Source: Macrosoma leucophasiata
Taxonomy: Eukaryota > Arthropoda > Insecta > Lepidoptera > Hedylidae
Direction of reading: 5' to 3'
DNA length: 64,000 bases
Assembly: GCA_036365455.1 (NCBI GenBank)
Contig: JAWQUS010000020.1
Span: forward strand, 283,001-347,000
Part shown: one piece after another, positions 24,241 to 35,227 of the stretch
How the letters are laid out: each line of letters opens with the position of its first letter
How positions within the stretch are numbered: the stretch's first letter is position 1
Notes under the pieces: generated by a model
Seen by the model: only the letters and a program-made list of their open reading frames with translations
What the model was told of the DNA's origin: nothing
Database searches by the model: none
Program-made: the position numbers and the translations under genes

Positions 24241-24267
24241 CAGGAGGGGGGGTGGGGGTTGGGGGTT
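24241..24267. other. G-rich tract
   Basis: Contains runs of seven, five and five G separated by T or TT, plus a shorter GG, enough to form a G-quadruplex in principle. No link to a gene is apparent. Confidence 0.5.
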
Positions 24268-24352
24268 AATTTTGTTTTGGACTTGCTGTTATAATTATTA
24301 TTGTAAGACGTAATGATCTTTACATTGTTTTTTTACATTTACATTTTTTTTT

Positions 24353-24572
24353 TCCGCTAAATGGTAGTGTTCAGCGCTATCGTGTTCCGGTCAGGTGGTA
24401 ATGTATAGCCTTGTAATTTCCGACACAGAGGCATAACACCTCAAGCCTCAGGAGTGGTAACGCATCTGCATTTTGACCTCGGTCTTTGTGTGGGTGTCTA
24501 TAGGCTTCACTCATCACTTAACATCAATGAGAACTGCATGCTTGTTTGCCACTTCCATAACATTAAAAAAGA
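24353..24572 (+). repeat. SINE-A, 5'-truncated
   Basis: CCGCTAAATGGTAGTGTTCA through TGCATGCTTGTTTGCCACTT, then an A-rich end (CATTAAAAAAG). This shows the 3' orientation of the family. Confidence 0.75.
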
Positions 24573-24844
24573 AATGATATACACATACACAAGTTGGTAG
24601 CAAGGAAGTCAACACTCACTGAATGTCAATAGGTCATTGTGGTACCTTGCACTTTTGTAATTATATGGATTCGTACCATAAGAATTTCATTTATTTCAGT
24701 TTATCCAAGTTCTCAAGGCTTGCTAACCATCAGTGGTTCATAAGCTGTTGGATGATGCAACATTCATCCTCTTCATCCGATAGGAACACTAAAGCTTCAG
24801 AGCTTATCATTTGGCGGCAGATAGAATAGGCATAACAATGACAC

Positions 24845-25051
24845 TTACACAATGACCAGAGGTCAAAATGCATACGCGTTGCCACTCCTGAGGCCTAAGG
24901 TGTTATGCCTCTGTTTCGGAAATAACAGAGCCGTACATTACCACCTGACCGGAACACGCTAGTGCTGAACACTACCATTTAGCGGCAAGTGTATTATGTA
25001 ATGCGGTGGTGCCTACGCCCGCGAGCTCCGTCACTGGAGCTCTACCACCAG
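24845..25051 (-). repeat. SINE-A copy
   Basis: Reverse complement copy ending GGAGCTCTACCACCAG at 25051. The A-rich end is lost. Confidence 0.75.
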
Positions 25052-25072
25052 TAATAACATATTGTATGTATA

Positions 25073-25390
25073 TATGTATCTTCACGCCGGGTCCCTAACG
25101 GGGTAGACAGAGTGTGGAGCGCCAGATATTCCGGTCCTGACACACCTCCCGTGCCTCATCTACCTTCATCATTCTCTTCATACATGCACGCCGATTCCTA
25201 AGACTTTTGACCGCACCATCAGACAGAACTCGATCTATTTGGTCATGGTCAAGTTTCTTGGTAACATATTGTATGTTGCTAAAGATATATAACGTTTTAG
25301 CAGTGGCATGTGTCGACGTTTTCCAAGTCGCCGGTCTCGCAGATCTAGTTCCTACAGTTAACAGGCTTGTGAAAGATGTAACAGTCAACT
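25073..25390 (-). mobile_element. LINE-T 3' end
   Basis: The minus-strand frame reads RRLGKRRHM-like, then KKLDHDQIDRVLSDGAVKSL and MMKVDEAREVCQDRNIWRST, with a one-base frame slip before the usual SAYPVRDLA-stop. The stop is followed by ATACATATATAC. This is the longest LINE-T piece in the window. Confidence 0.65.
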
Positions 25391-26454
25391 AGTTATTACA
25401 GAACGTTTGCATTTGTCGTGGATTTACCTCGTAAATGAGTTTTGAGTACTTTAGATACAATATTGCACCAGTTCCATATTTGCTGACAAACTGCCAGTTT
25501 GTTACCTGAAACGTGCAATCTTTTTACGACCTTAGGCCTGGTGCACACTATTGTTTTTTTTTTAATATACTTTACTTTACTATTGTATTGATTTTAATAT
25601 ACTTTGCACCAAATATTGTTTATTCTATACGATTTGGCCAAAACGCAGAAAGTGTGATAGTTTGTTTTCACGTAGTCTCCTAATAATTAGCGCGGCATAG
25701 ATAGCAGCGTTCGAACTCGTAGCCAACGAGGCTACAGTAGCCACTGTGGTACTGGTAGCTACCGAGGCTATCTACTGTCATCATCGAAAACGGCAAGATC
25801 AGAGATATTTCTACAAATACCATGTTAGCCATTCTTACTGACTACTGTGATAGTTGCAGTAGCCGGAATGAAGGTCTTCCTCTCATGAATCAGAAGGCCA
25901 ATATTGGCGGAGATACAATTTAAATAATTGTCATATTTTTCTATATTTATGAAGTAATTTACAAGTATCATTATGTTTTTTTGACTATGATAAAAAAGTA
26001 TTGCAGTTGCCACCATACTAATAATCCCAGGTGTTATTATTTAATAAGCGAGGGTAACCACTTTCATAATAATTATCGAAACGATATCATAAGGCGCAGG
26101 AAGCGGTTTCCCAATTATTTCACCGAAATAACCTGATAAAAAGAAATATAATGCGAACATAGCTTTAGGCTGGTCCAGTTCAGATGAGAACCTGTCGAGC
26201 AAGGTCACCAAATGAAGCAACTCGAACGACGCAAACTCGCTATAATTCCATTATGTTTATTTGTTTGTTATATTTTTTGTATCGTTCACAATCGGATGGA
26301 CGCGGAGATGATACTTCAGGGTTAAGGTTTGTGCCATGACCTGATTTTGTTTTATTATATTCGATTTTTTACGATAAAATTATTTTGTTTTCCATAATAT
26401 CTGCAACGAGATTATATTCCAACTGCCTCAATAAACCAGTGATAGCAGACCACT
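25391..26454. other. Intergenic
   Basis: No gene supported. Minus strand 25770-25690 reads SLGSYQYHSGYCSLVGYEF in one frame, faintly like a decayed Gly/Tyr cuticle block, but is too short and diverged to call. Confidence 0.35.
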
Positions 26455-27092
26455 ACTATTACGCTGGGGTCCCGAGTTCGATGCCCGGGTCGGTCTATTA
26501 GGGATACATGAGTAAAATCTTTCTTCTCTGGTTCTATTGGGAGTTTTCCATTTTATAATGTATCCAGAAGCGCGCATGGCCCAGCGGCTGGTGTAGATCG
26601 TAAGCGATCTGCTCGGTTAAGCACTACGGGCGCGGTCGGGTAGTGTGATGGGTGACCGCTAGTGGCAAATTAAATGCGCGTTTCCGTGCTTCGGAGGGCA
26701 CGTTAGGCCGTCGGTCCCGGTTGCTATCGATGGATAGCAGTCGTTAAACCTTGTCGGAGGCCTTATGGGTGGTTTGAAAACATCCGACAGTGGGTTGGCC
26801 ACTAACCCACCCACCTCCACCAATCCGCATTGGAGCAGCGTGGTGGAGTAAGCTCCAGGCCTCCCCCCAAAAAGGGGAGAGACTCGTGCCCAGCAGTGGG
26901 ACGTATAATGGGTTGCCATTATTATTATTATTAATGTATCCAGAGATGTCAACAGGCTCCTCACCTGATTCATGGTCCAAATGGTGACGGGGCAAAAATG
27001 TCGGGGTACAGCATGTCGGGATGGTTGAATGCAGGCGTTTATCTTTGCCTACCCCTCCGAAGATTATAGGTATGAAGTTACATTTAGTATGT
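26455..27092 (+). repeat. SINE-C interrupted by SINE-B
   Basis: The 5' part 26455-26568 (B box in CCCGAGTTCGATGCCCGGGT; TCTGGTTCTATTGGGAGTT) and 3' part 26932-27092 (AGATGTCAACAGGCTCCTCA to TACCCCTCCGAAGATTATAG) are joined if the SINE-B between them is removed. Confidence 0.8.
26569..26931 (+). mobile_element. SINE-B inserted in SINE-C
   Basis: A full SINE-B of 363 bp: A-box head at 26578 (TGGCCCAGCGG), body, and ATT tail at 26919-26931. An exact 13-bp target duplication TAATGTATCCAGA flanks it at 26556-26568 and 26932-26944. Confidence 0.85.
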
Positions 27093-27707
27093 AGGTTATA
27101 TTCTCACTGAGGAACTTCTTTCCTGATTTGAAAAAAAAGTGGAAATGAGACAGATGACGTCACAATTTTTAAGTAAAAAAGTGAAAACAGCATTTTGTTC
27201 TTTTAATTTTCGAGAAAATCGATCAATTTCATTTCATTTTTTTTTAATATGTTACGTGAGTATAATGTTTATAAGTTTCTTCGAGAGAGTAAAGTGGATA
27301 AATAGAAAGCATGATAACCAATTGTCTACTACTTCATTGGTCTAACTTAATCTTGCTTGAATCTAAAAATAATTTCAAGCTAATAATACATTATCTAACT
27401 ATTGGAAGGATCGTTGATCTTCATTTCAAGCACTAGATAATAAATGGGTAACACGTGCTTTCACGTCCTAATATTTCTAGTACCAAAGTTATTGCAGGCA
27501 CGACAGTTATTCATGAAAGTCCAATACTTAGTTAATGTATATTTACATAATGAAATAGCAAACAAGCAAGCGGTGCACATCAACGATAAGCGGTTAGTCC
27601 TGTTAGAGATATCTACATAAAACAAGAGCCTTCTATTTATATGCTTTGCTATACCTATCTGCGAGAATGTAGTGTGCCATAATTTACCATCTAAACAGAA
27701 TACATTT
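27093..27707. other. Intergenic, nothing recognised
   Basis: AT-rich. A diverged SINE-A-like piece (AATAGCAAACAAGCAAGCGG) is near 27545. Confidence 0.4.
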
Positions 27708-27989
27708 TTTTTTAATCTTATGGAAGTGGCAAACAAGCATGCAGTTCAGATTGATGTTAAGTGATGACTGCAGCCTATAGACACCCACACAAAGACCAAG
27801 TTCAAAATGCAGATGCGGTACCACTCCTGAGGCCTAAGGTGTTATGCCTCTGTGCCGGAAATTACAGGACCGTACATTACCACCTGACCGGAACACGATA
27901 GTGCTGAATACTACCATTTAGCGGCAAGTATATTAGGTAATGCGGTGGTGCCTACACCCGCGAGCTCCATCACTGGAGCTCTACCATAC
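27708..27989 (-). repeat. SINE-A, near full-length
   Basis: From the T-rich complement of its A tail, through GTGGCAAACAAGCATGCAGT, to GGAGCTCTACCA. Confidence 0.8.
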
Positions 27990-28192
27990 ACCATAGCACT
28001 GAACTATCACTAAGCAGCAGACAGATTTGGCAATACTAATGCTATCGAGTTAAGTTCCGCCCCTCGGTCTCTCTCATTAGCAATTCATTACACGTATGTA
28101 TTAATGTATTAAACAGAACACAACATATTTTATGCAGTTTATTTAATAAATGTAATATTAGGTCTATCTTTTATTATTGTCAAAATACCTTC

Positions 28193-28478
28193 GTAACTTC
28201 ACGCCTGTAATCCTCAAAGGGGTAGGCAGAGGTAAATGAATGTATTCAAGCATACATGCAAACACCCACGATTCGCAGGTTACGTTTTTGGTGGCGAGCC
28301 TGTTGACATCTCCGGGCACATTACCAAACTTCGAGGTACTTACTGAGAAATTTCCAGAAAATGAAAAATCCCAAAAGAACCTGAGATAAAGGACTTTACA
28401 CCATTATCTCTGATAACCCCCTACCCGGGAATAGTAGTAGTAGCCTGCTACCACTAGGCTACCGAGGCAGTTGAATAC
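28193..28478 (-). repeat. SINE-C, near full-length
   Basis: TTCACGCCTGTAATCCTCAA through GTTGACATCTCCGGGCAC to CTACCACTAGGCTACCGAGG, which contains the reverse complement of the A box TAGCCTAGTGG. Confidence 0.75.
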
Positions 28479-28734
28479 CTTCAATGACATACCATTGAAG
28501 GATCTAATGAATGCGGATAAACATACTTCTTTTTGCAACAAACTCTTTTCGTCGATTGGTATGTTCATGTAACGCCTAGAAAAAATCGTTTAGCAATGTA
28601 ATCAAGGCCTTTCCTCTAAACCTGATACAGGCGTTATTTTGTATAACATTAATTAGAGTAGTAATATTTTAAGGAAAAATGGAAAGAAAATTAGACTTCA
28701 GGCGAGACTTGAGTAGTAATATTACATATTGTTA

Positions 28735-29035
28735 CTGGTGGTAGATAGAGCTCGAGTGATGGAGGTCGCGGGCGTAGGCACCACCGCATTACCTAATATA
28801 CTTGCCGCTAAATGGTAGTGTTCAGCACTACCGTGTTCCGGTCTGGTGATAATGTACGGCCCTGTAATTTCCGGTACAGAGGCATAACACCTTAGGCCTC
28901 AGGAGTGGTAACGCATCTGCATTTTGACCTTGGTCTTTGTGTAAGTGTCTATAGTCTGCAGTCATCACTTAACATCAATGTGAGTTCACATTGATGTTAA
29001 GTTGCATATAAAAAGCATGCTTGTTTGCTACAAAA
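28735..29035 (+). repeat. SINE-A with inverted 3' junction
   Basis: Full SINE-A body from CTGGTGGTAGATAGAGCTC. At its 3' end ACTTAACATCAATGTGA (28967-28983) is mirrored by TCACATTGATGTTAAGT (28986-29002), so the 3' end meets an inverted piece of itself. Confidence 0.75.
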
Positions 29036-29591
29036 AATATATAGAAAAAAATATATGATTTTTTTTATAGATGATATAAAAAAAAACATACGCCTTAAAA
29101 AGTAAAGTTGGTGGGGGTTTGCATAAATAAAGTATCTTCATGCGTTGGTGTGGGACCGGCCCTTGCAAGCGTCAACTGTTGCTTATCTTGTTAGGTAATG
29201 AAATGATATTGGAGACTTCAGATCGTCTTAAGGTCGTATTCCTGGCTCTATCAGTCGTTTCATTCAGTGTGATCCAGACAAGTTATCTGAGGAAATGTAT
29301 TTCAGCCGCTCTAACTTACCTGTCCCTTCCAGTCCCGCCTTCAGTTTTCAAAAAGTTGGCTTTGTTATGTTTCCCTTCCAGAAAATTTAACATGATCAAT
29401 GTTCAGGATTCTTTCCATACAACCCCTGTCATAATGTATACACTGTCCTATATTTTTTTGTATACCTGACTATGACTACCTGCCGTAGGTTTAATCCACT
29501 TCTCAAAAGTGAACTGGCTTAGTTTTTTCCTTTTAAATATTTAATTTTGCAAGGTTTAAATCCAATGGACGACGATATTATTATTTTTTTA
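29036..29591. other. Intergenic, unassigned frame
   Basis: An open frame of 109 codons at 29140-29469 lacks any motif I recognise and has no obvious promoter or splice context. Probably retroelement UTR or chance. Confidence 0.35.
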
Positions 29592-29715
29592 CTGGTGGTA
29601 GAGCTCCAGTGACTGAGCTCGCGGGCGTAGGCACCGCCGCATTACCTAATATATTTGCCGCTAAATGTTAGTGTTCAGCACTATTGCGTTCCAGTCAAGT
29701 GGTAATGTACGGCCC
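29592..29715 (+). repeat. SINE-A, 3'-truncated
   Basis: CTGGTGGTAGAGCTCCAGTG to GTGGTAATGTACGGCCC. It lies about 210 bp downstream of the gene 2 stop. Confidence 0.75.
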
Positions 29716-29924
29716 AAATAGATACCTACTTTGTACAAGTGCCAGAATGTTTGCTCAATTTTTCTTTTAACTGTATGAAAGGTTAATAAAAAAGAAGATT
29801 TCAAAGGTAAAAATATTTTATTTACAGTCGATTAATATAAAACTAAATAATATTACATATAATATTTATAATAGTAGTAAGAAAAATGACAGAGCTTTTT
29901 TTAAAAAAAATACTTGGTTTTAAA

Positions 29925-30629
29925 TTACCACCAGCCGTTGGCGTAGCTGGCACCATGTGCGCCGTATCCGGCACCATAGCCGTAGCCGGCACCATGTGCG
30001 CCGTATCCGGCACCATAGCCGTAGCCGGCACCGTATCCATAGCCAGCACCGTATCCGTAACCAGCGCCGTAACCGGCACCGTACCCGGCGCCGTATCCGA
30101 TACCGGTGTAGGCGGGTTCAGCGACGACTTTGTTGACGGTGACGACTTGTGGTTGTGCGACCACTCTGGGCACCGACACCACGTGCGGCTGCTCCACCAC
30201 GCGGGGCACCGACACCACCTTGTTCACCGACACCACGCGGTTGGTCACTGCTGGGGCGGCAACGGCGATGGCAGGTGCCGCGTAGCCGATGGCGGGCGCG
30301 GCGTATCCACCATAGCCTGCGTAGCCGCCGATGGCACCATAGCCACCGTAGCCAGCGTAGCCGCCGATGGCACCATAGCCACCGTAGCCAGCGTAGCCAC
30401 CGTAGCCACCATAGCCGGCGTAGCCATCATTGCCACCGTACGAGTGCAGGCCGCTTAGATAGCCGCGCTTCTCCCTCACGTTGCCAGCGGACACGCAAGC
30501 TGCAAGAGCTACCAGGGCTACGATCTGTCAAAGATTGAAATAATTTAATTTCATGATGAAATTAATGAAATTCAGAAGAGAATGTTAACTTGAATTGACT
30601 CTTTAATTCCTACTTACAAAGGCTTTCAT
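29925..30629 (-). CDS. Gly/Tyr-rich cuticular protein, subfamily 1 (gene 2)
   Basis: Secreted cuticle structural protein of 203 residues, the longest in the window. Exon 1 is 30629-30618 (MKAF), the intron 30617-30525 (93 bp, GTAAGT donor, phase 0), and exon 2 30524-29925. The signal peptide is MKAFIVALVALAACVSA. GNVREKRGYLSGLHSYGG follows. The N-terminal Gly/Tyr block holds two copies of GYGAIGGYAGYGGY, and an AAPAIGYAAPAIAVAAPAV segment leads into the Val core (VVSVNKVVSVPRVVEQPH, VVSVPRVVAQPQ, VVTVNKVVAEP). The C-terminal block has repeated GAGYGYGAGYG and two GYGAHGA units, ending ANGWW. The extra length comes from these internal duplications. A possible AATAAA is at 29822-29817 (minus). 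No chitin-binding RR consensus is seen. Confidence 0.9.
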
Positions 30630-30656
30630 GTTGATGTTGTTGAGTTTTGGTGAACA

Positions 30657-30690
30657 AAGTGATGTTCATTGATCGCGGCGACGTATATAT
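30657..30690 (-). promoter_or_regulatory. Core promoter of gene 2
   Basis: TATATAC-type TATA element at 30689-30683 (minus) and initiator-like ATCACTT starting at 30663. The same ATCACTT occurs at the presumed start of genes 3 and 4. Confidence 0.5.
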
Positions 30691-30699
30691 GAGATCGTG

Positions 30700-31714
30700 A
30701 TGGCGTCTGTGGCAACACTAGATGCGTCCTTGCGATGACATCTCCCATACCTACACACTCCGCTACACTTTGACATAAATTAGGATAATGTGGTCGATCT
30801 ATCAACATTTCACAATATTGATTTACAAAAGGCAGTTCAAACTTATAGGCTTTGTGCAACTTAAACTACTTAATTATAAGATAATTTACAAAACTCTGGG
30901 AAAGTGGCCTTTTAGCTAATCGAGGGTAATTAATTCATGCGTGTTCGTTTATAGCACTCAATAAAACAGTGTATAATTTTCAACCAGCGTAAAACAAAAG
31001 AGTAGGTAATAACGAGTATATATTTTTGATGCATGACAACGAATAATTGTTTACTGGGTGGTCCAATTGTTATAATCATGAACATAATCATAATAATTTA
31101 TTTACCAGAATGTGGTGGGTACATGTAGGTGTACAGATTAATTATTTATTAACCCGAGATGATTGCAGTTTCTAGTGGCAATTTTTATCGATTAACAGTT
31201 TTAAAATACTCGGTAGGTCCTTGTATTACTTTTCATTGAGTAAACCGATTTCCATAATTCTGATTTTTAGTGAATAGGAGGATATAATTTGATGTTAGTT
31301 CCATCAAAGAGTAAAACAGAATTCACCATAACTTTTTAACGTGATACTGATTCTGTTGTAATTTAAGCTTTTTATCCATTCACAATAGTGAGAATTTTCA
31401 CTAGAATTAGCTCATTAATGTTGTCGAGGATCTCATTATGGAGATGAAAGACAGCTGAGGTAACTCTTCAGTGCTTTACACCAGCCAACTCTTGCTTCAG
31501 CTTAATTAATTAATGTCACGAAACATAACATTAATTAATTAATCACTTCGGTCATAACTATCACCAAGGAGGATCTGATGATGAAGAAGTAAGACAACCA
31601 AGGGCACTCCGAGGTTCGCAACAGTTACCTCGTGACCTAGTAACTGAACATGATATCAAATTTCAATACACAGCTGGTGATAGACTTCAGTTTCGGATCT
31701 CGGATTCGAAATCC
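30700..31714. other. Intergenic upstream of gene 2
   Basis: No gene. A small palindrome TTAATTAATTAATGT / ACATTAATTAATTAA lies at 31502-31516 and 31528-31542. Confidence 0.45.
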
Positions 31715-32095
31715 GTCAAATGGTAGTGTGGAGGGTTATCGTGTACTGGTTAAATGGTAATGAAGAGTCCCATTATTTCTATTACAAAAGCAAAATAACT
31801 AAGACCGACCCTAAATCAGTTAAAAATAAAAAAGGGAAGCAAAATTTGACGCATCGGTGTGGGACTTCGGTAGCTTAGTGGTAAAACGGCTGGACTGGTT
31901 ATCCTGAGGTCGCAGTTTCGATCCCTGCCCGAAATCAAATTTTTTTTTTCAAATCTTTAGTTTCTAAAATAACTAAGGCTTCAGGCAATGAATCTGCATT
32001 TTGATCTCTGGTCTTTGTGTAGATGTCTATAGTAAGCTGTACTCACTAACCAGCCATGTGGACTGTATGCTCATTTGCCACTATAATAAAAAAAA
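31715..32095 (+). repeat. SINE-A interrupted by SINE-E
   Basis: SINE-A sequence at 31715-31804 (CAAATGGTAGTGTGGAGGG) resumes at 31966-32095 (CTTCAGGCAATGAATCTGC to TATGCTCATTTGCCACTATA, then an A tail). The insert between is SINE-E. Confidence 0.75.
31805..31965 (+). mobile_element. SINE-E inserted in SINE-A
   Basis: 161-bp insert with a tRNA-like core: A box TAGCTTAGTGG at about 31871 and B box GTTTCGATCCC at about 31915, one base off consensus. An exact 12-bp target duplication AAAATAACTAAG lies at 31793-31804 and 31966-31977. The tRNA-like part is embedded in a larger retroposon, so it is not called a tRNA gene. Confidence 0.8.
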
Positions 32096-32119
32096 ATAGC
32101 AGAGGTTACGGAGATGACA

Positions 32120-32245
32120 ATAGATAGGCTGTGCCACATAGGCTAAAAACGTAACCGGTGAATCATTTGAATCATTTATATTATGCTAGAATGCACGCAT
32201 TTACCTCTGACTATTCCTTCGGGGCATGAAAGTATGATGTGCAAC
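32120..32245 (+). repeat. SINE-C 3' part
   Basis: AACGTAACCGGTGAATCATT to TTCCTTCGGGGCATGAAAGT matches the last third of SINE-C. Confidence 0.6.
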
Positions 32246-32669
32246 ATCTGTGTGATAGTAAAGATTAAGGAAACGGAACAAAAAATGAAAAATAATAACT
32301 TTTTCACAATAACAACTACCGCCGAAAAGTAGTAACTGAAAAGATTAAATAAGTTAAAGCTGTAACAACTGATGTAACTTGCTAATGTTGAGTTGGCGTC
32401 AAACAAAGAAGCAAGGCTCAAAGTCGTTGCACGTCGCATTCTCACGGAGAATTTTTTCTCCTGAGAGTGCTGGTTTTCACATATATTTATAATTTTCATT
32501 TACCATCAATGTGAATGGTAAGTAGTTTGTTACTTTAATAAAAATACCAGAGATCAATACTGTTTTATATCTATTTTCTTAAGCATATACTTCACACTTA
32601 TTGTAATTAAAACTCTCGACGTATCTGGAAACCCTACTTCATAAGCGTCCAAAATAAGTTTGTTTGTTG
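32246..32669. other. Intergenic, nothing recognised
   Basis: AT-rich. A minus-strand frame of 107 codons here is hydrophobic but shows no domain or conserved context. Confidence 0.35.
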
Positions 32670-32952
32670 AGTAATTATGAGAGTGATGGAGTTTATGCGC
32701 ATACCATTCAACCACACAAACTCTACCACAATAGGAAAAATAAAAGGCTATATTTTGCTATACAGTTATTAGGTACATAGCTTTAATTAATGTGTAGCTT
32801 ATTTGTTAATACCATGGACTTAATATACTAGTCTATGTTAGTTAAAACATGGAAACAAATTATTCTAATTCACCATCATCGGCAAAATCAAGTGTATGCG
32901 AGATGTCACCATGAGGACGCGTCTTGTGTTACGACAGACGTAGCGGCGGCTG

Positions 32953-32990
32953 TATATAAATATTATATCGCGTCAGGCAGTGGCATCACT
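32953..32990 (+). promoter_or_regulatory. Core promoter of gene 3
   Basis: TATATAAA at 32953-32960 and ATCACTT starting at 32985, 32 bp downstream. The presumed 5' leader of about 38 nt is rich in CCACACCACCACAACACC. The promoter is nearly identical to that of gene 4. Confidence 0.6.
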
Positions 32991-33025
32991 TACCTACCAC
33001 ACCACACCACCACAACACCAGCAGC

Positions 33026-33636
33026 ATGAAGGCCTTTGTGAGTATACCTGAGTATCAACTAATGATGGTTTGAAATGATATTCAGTTTTCAACAAATAAT
33101 TTCTTTATTTGAATGTTTTGCAGATCGTAGCCCTGGTAGCTCTTGCAGCGTGCGTGTCCGCTGGCAACGTGAGGGAGAAGCGCGGCTACCTCAGCGGCCT
33201 GCACTCGTACGGCGGCTATGATGGTTACGCCGGCTACGGCGGCTACGCTGGCTACGGTGGCTATGGTGCCATCGGAGGCTACGCAGGCTATGGTGGGTAC
33301 GCCGCGCCCGCCATCGGCTACGCGGCACCTACCATCGGCATTGCCGCTCCAGCGGTGACCAACCACGTGGTGCCGGTGAACAAGGTGGTGTCGGTGCCCC
33401 GCGTGGTGGAGCAGCCGCACGTGGTGTCGGTGCCCAGGGTGGTCGCGGAGCCGCAAGTCGTCACCGTCAACAAGGTGGTCGCTGAGCCCGCCTACGCCGG
33501 AATCGGATATGGCGCTGGTTACGGTTACGGTGCAGGTTACGGATACGGTGCCGGATATGGTGTTGGACACGGATACGGCTATGGTGCCGGATACGGTGCT
33601 GCTCACGGCGCCGGTTACGCCAACGGCTGGTGGTGA
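33026..33636 (+). CDS. Gly/Tyr-rich cuticular protein, subfamily 1 (gene 3)
   Basis: Secreted cuticle structural protein of 174 residues. Exon 1 is 33026-33037 (MKAF), the intron 33038-33123 (86 bp, GTGAGT...TTTTGCAG, phase 0), and exon 2 33124-33636. The signal peptide is MKAFIVALVALAACVSA. GNVREKRGYLSGLHSYGG follows, then GYDGYAGYGGYAGYGGYGAI, an AAPAIGYAAPTIGIAAPAV linker, and a Val core (VVPVNKVVSVPRVVEQPH, VVSVPRVVAEPQ, VVTVNKVVAEP). The C-terminal GYGYGAGYG/GHGYG block ends ANGWW. Possible ATTAAA at 33663-33668. It faces gene 4 tail to tail inside an inverted duplication. The two proteins are the same in signal, Val core and ends, and differ mainly by gains and losses of Gly/Tyr repeats. 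No RR chitin-binding motif is seen. Confidence 0.92.
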
Positions 33637-34189
33637 ACCTGTTAAAGTCTTGGTGTGATATTATTAAATTTGAAAAATATTTTATTTTAATTATATGTTA
33701 AAATTGTAAATATATTTTTAACACACATTTTGTTTTTTTACATTTTTGTAATATTAATCAAATTTAACTCCTACCGACTCTGTACAGTTTTTAACAGTCA
33801 ATCATTCCTTATTATATTTCAACTAAATAAATAAGTAGGTTATCTGGTTTTCAGAAAATGAATTAAAAAGTTTACACAAAAAGTACACATATCACATATC
33901 AACGGGGAATGGCTACAAAAACTCCAGCCTCGCGATTATGCTCATCTTATATAAATAAAATTGAATCACCGAAACGTTTGTTGTACGCGCATAGCTTCCA
34001 AACGACTGCACCAAACGTGTAAATCTTTCTTGTAAGTGTTCGTTATTGTCAGGAGTAGTTCGTTATTGTTTGTATGAAAAAATATTCATTAACATAATAT
34101 TTAAAAATTATCTTTCGTTCCGGTCCCGCTGTAAAGCTGTTGTAAAACCGGTGAAGCTGCATATAGGACTTTGAAAGTAGAAAATCTAG

Positions 34190-35227
34190 TTGTTGTTCCT
34201 TTAATGTGATCGAATATTAAAAAAATGTCACAGTTGTCTGTTGAGAAAAATGGTTTCATTTTAAAAGTGCATGCTTATTTGCCAACATCGTAGCAATGAA
34301 AAACGAAAATTCTTTTAAAGAATAAATTTAAAATTTGACTTCAGGTGAGGAATTTGAAACCGCGACCAGGGAACTAGTCTTCTTGCCGAAATGACAAGTA
34401 TATAATAAAATGAAAAAAAAAATACGATACAAAAATAAAATGAAAAAAAAAACGATAGTAAGTGATTTAATTAATTCTTCTAATCGTAATTATACATGGA
34501 CACATTTTTGAGATTTTACACGTAAGCGCGTAGCCAACTATTTAAAAAAAACGACCAAATTTTGCCGCCCCCTAAAGAACAATGGGCGCGATCGATCGCG
34601 ACCCGCGGAATTGCACCTTTAGTACGAAAAGTTACCCAAGTTCTAGTATGGATGGACCAGAAATCCCTCGTTTGGTTTAGTCAAGTGGCTTGGTCTATAA
34701 CTTAGCCAAACAATGCCACTACTGTGAGCAGTAACAGAGTGGTATAATAGAAATTGAAACTGAAACTTCTTTATTTGACACAACCTTGAGACATAACACA
34801 GGTACATTTACAGTACAATATGGCTTATACTCGTATATAATCCACAGCTTAACAATGATCATAACATATTTTTGTATTTGATTCTTAGGCGCTAAGGGCG
34901 CCTTCGAGGCGTAAGGAAGAGTTGCAGTGGCGCCACTGTGCCCTGTGCCGCCAGTGGCCGCCACTCCAGCGCCACTCCTAATTCTCATACAATTTCTAGA
35001 AGCGCAGTCGAAGCGCTGTCGCGCGACAATGGCGCTTCGAATGCGGCGCTTCTTTATTCCTCTAATTTAAAGGTGCCCTAACATCAATATAGACGCCTCA
35101 ACACTCATATTGTAAACAGTGAAGTAGCCAGAAGTAAGCGAAGTGGGACTTACCCCTAGCCCTCGCATTAAGGGAGGCCTCGCGAGACCCATCACAGACC
35201 TACTCTGTCAGATTGATGGAATAGGAC
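34190..35227. other. Centre of the inverted duplication
   Basis: No gene. 34745-34900 looks like a minus-strand LINE 3' end (TTCTTTATTTGACACAACC next to an ATTGAAACTGAAACTTC tail). 34885-35045 is GC-rich with repeated GGCGCC and GCGCCAC words and no recognised element. Confidence 0.45.

Larger units (their letters stand above)
32670..34189 (+). repeat. Inverted duplication, left arm
   Basis: Pairs with 35960-37665 in reverse orientation. The outer flank 32675-32740 matches the complement of 37605-37665 at roughly 84 percent by eye. 32885-33650 (promoter, gene, start of 3' UTR) matches 36700-37460 closely. 33903-34060 matches the complement of 35960-36260 at lower identity. Helitron-like ends (A/TCTTAT at 33944 and CTAG/T at 34186) lie at the inner end. 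Confidence 0.7.

Noticed and set aside
31861..31933. tRNA gene at the SINE-E core
   Set aside because: Embedded in a retroposon with a target duplication. The second copy at 16451-16582 shares the non-tRNA leader.
33945..34189. Independent Helitron insertion on each side of the palindrome centre
   Set aside because: The matching segment at 35960-36110 is flanked by sequence that also matches, so it was probably carried along in the duplication rather than inserted twice.
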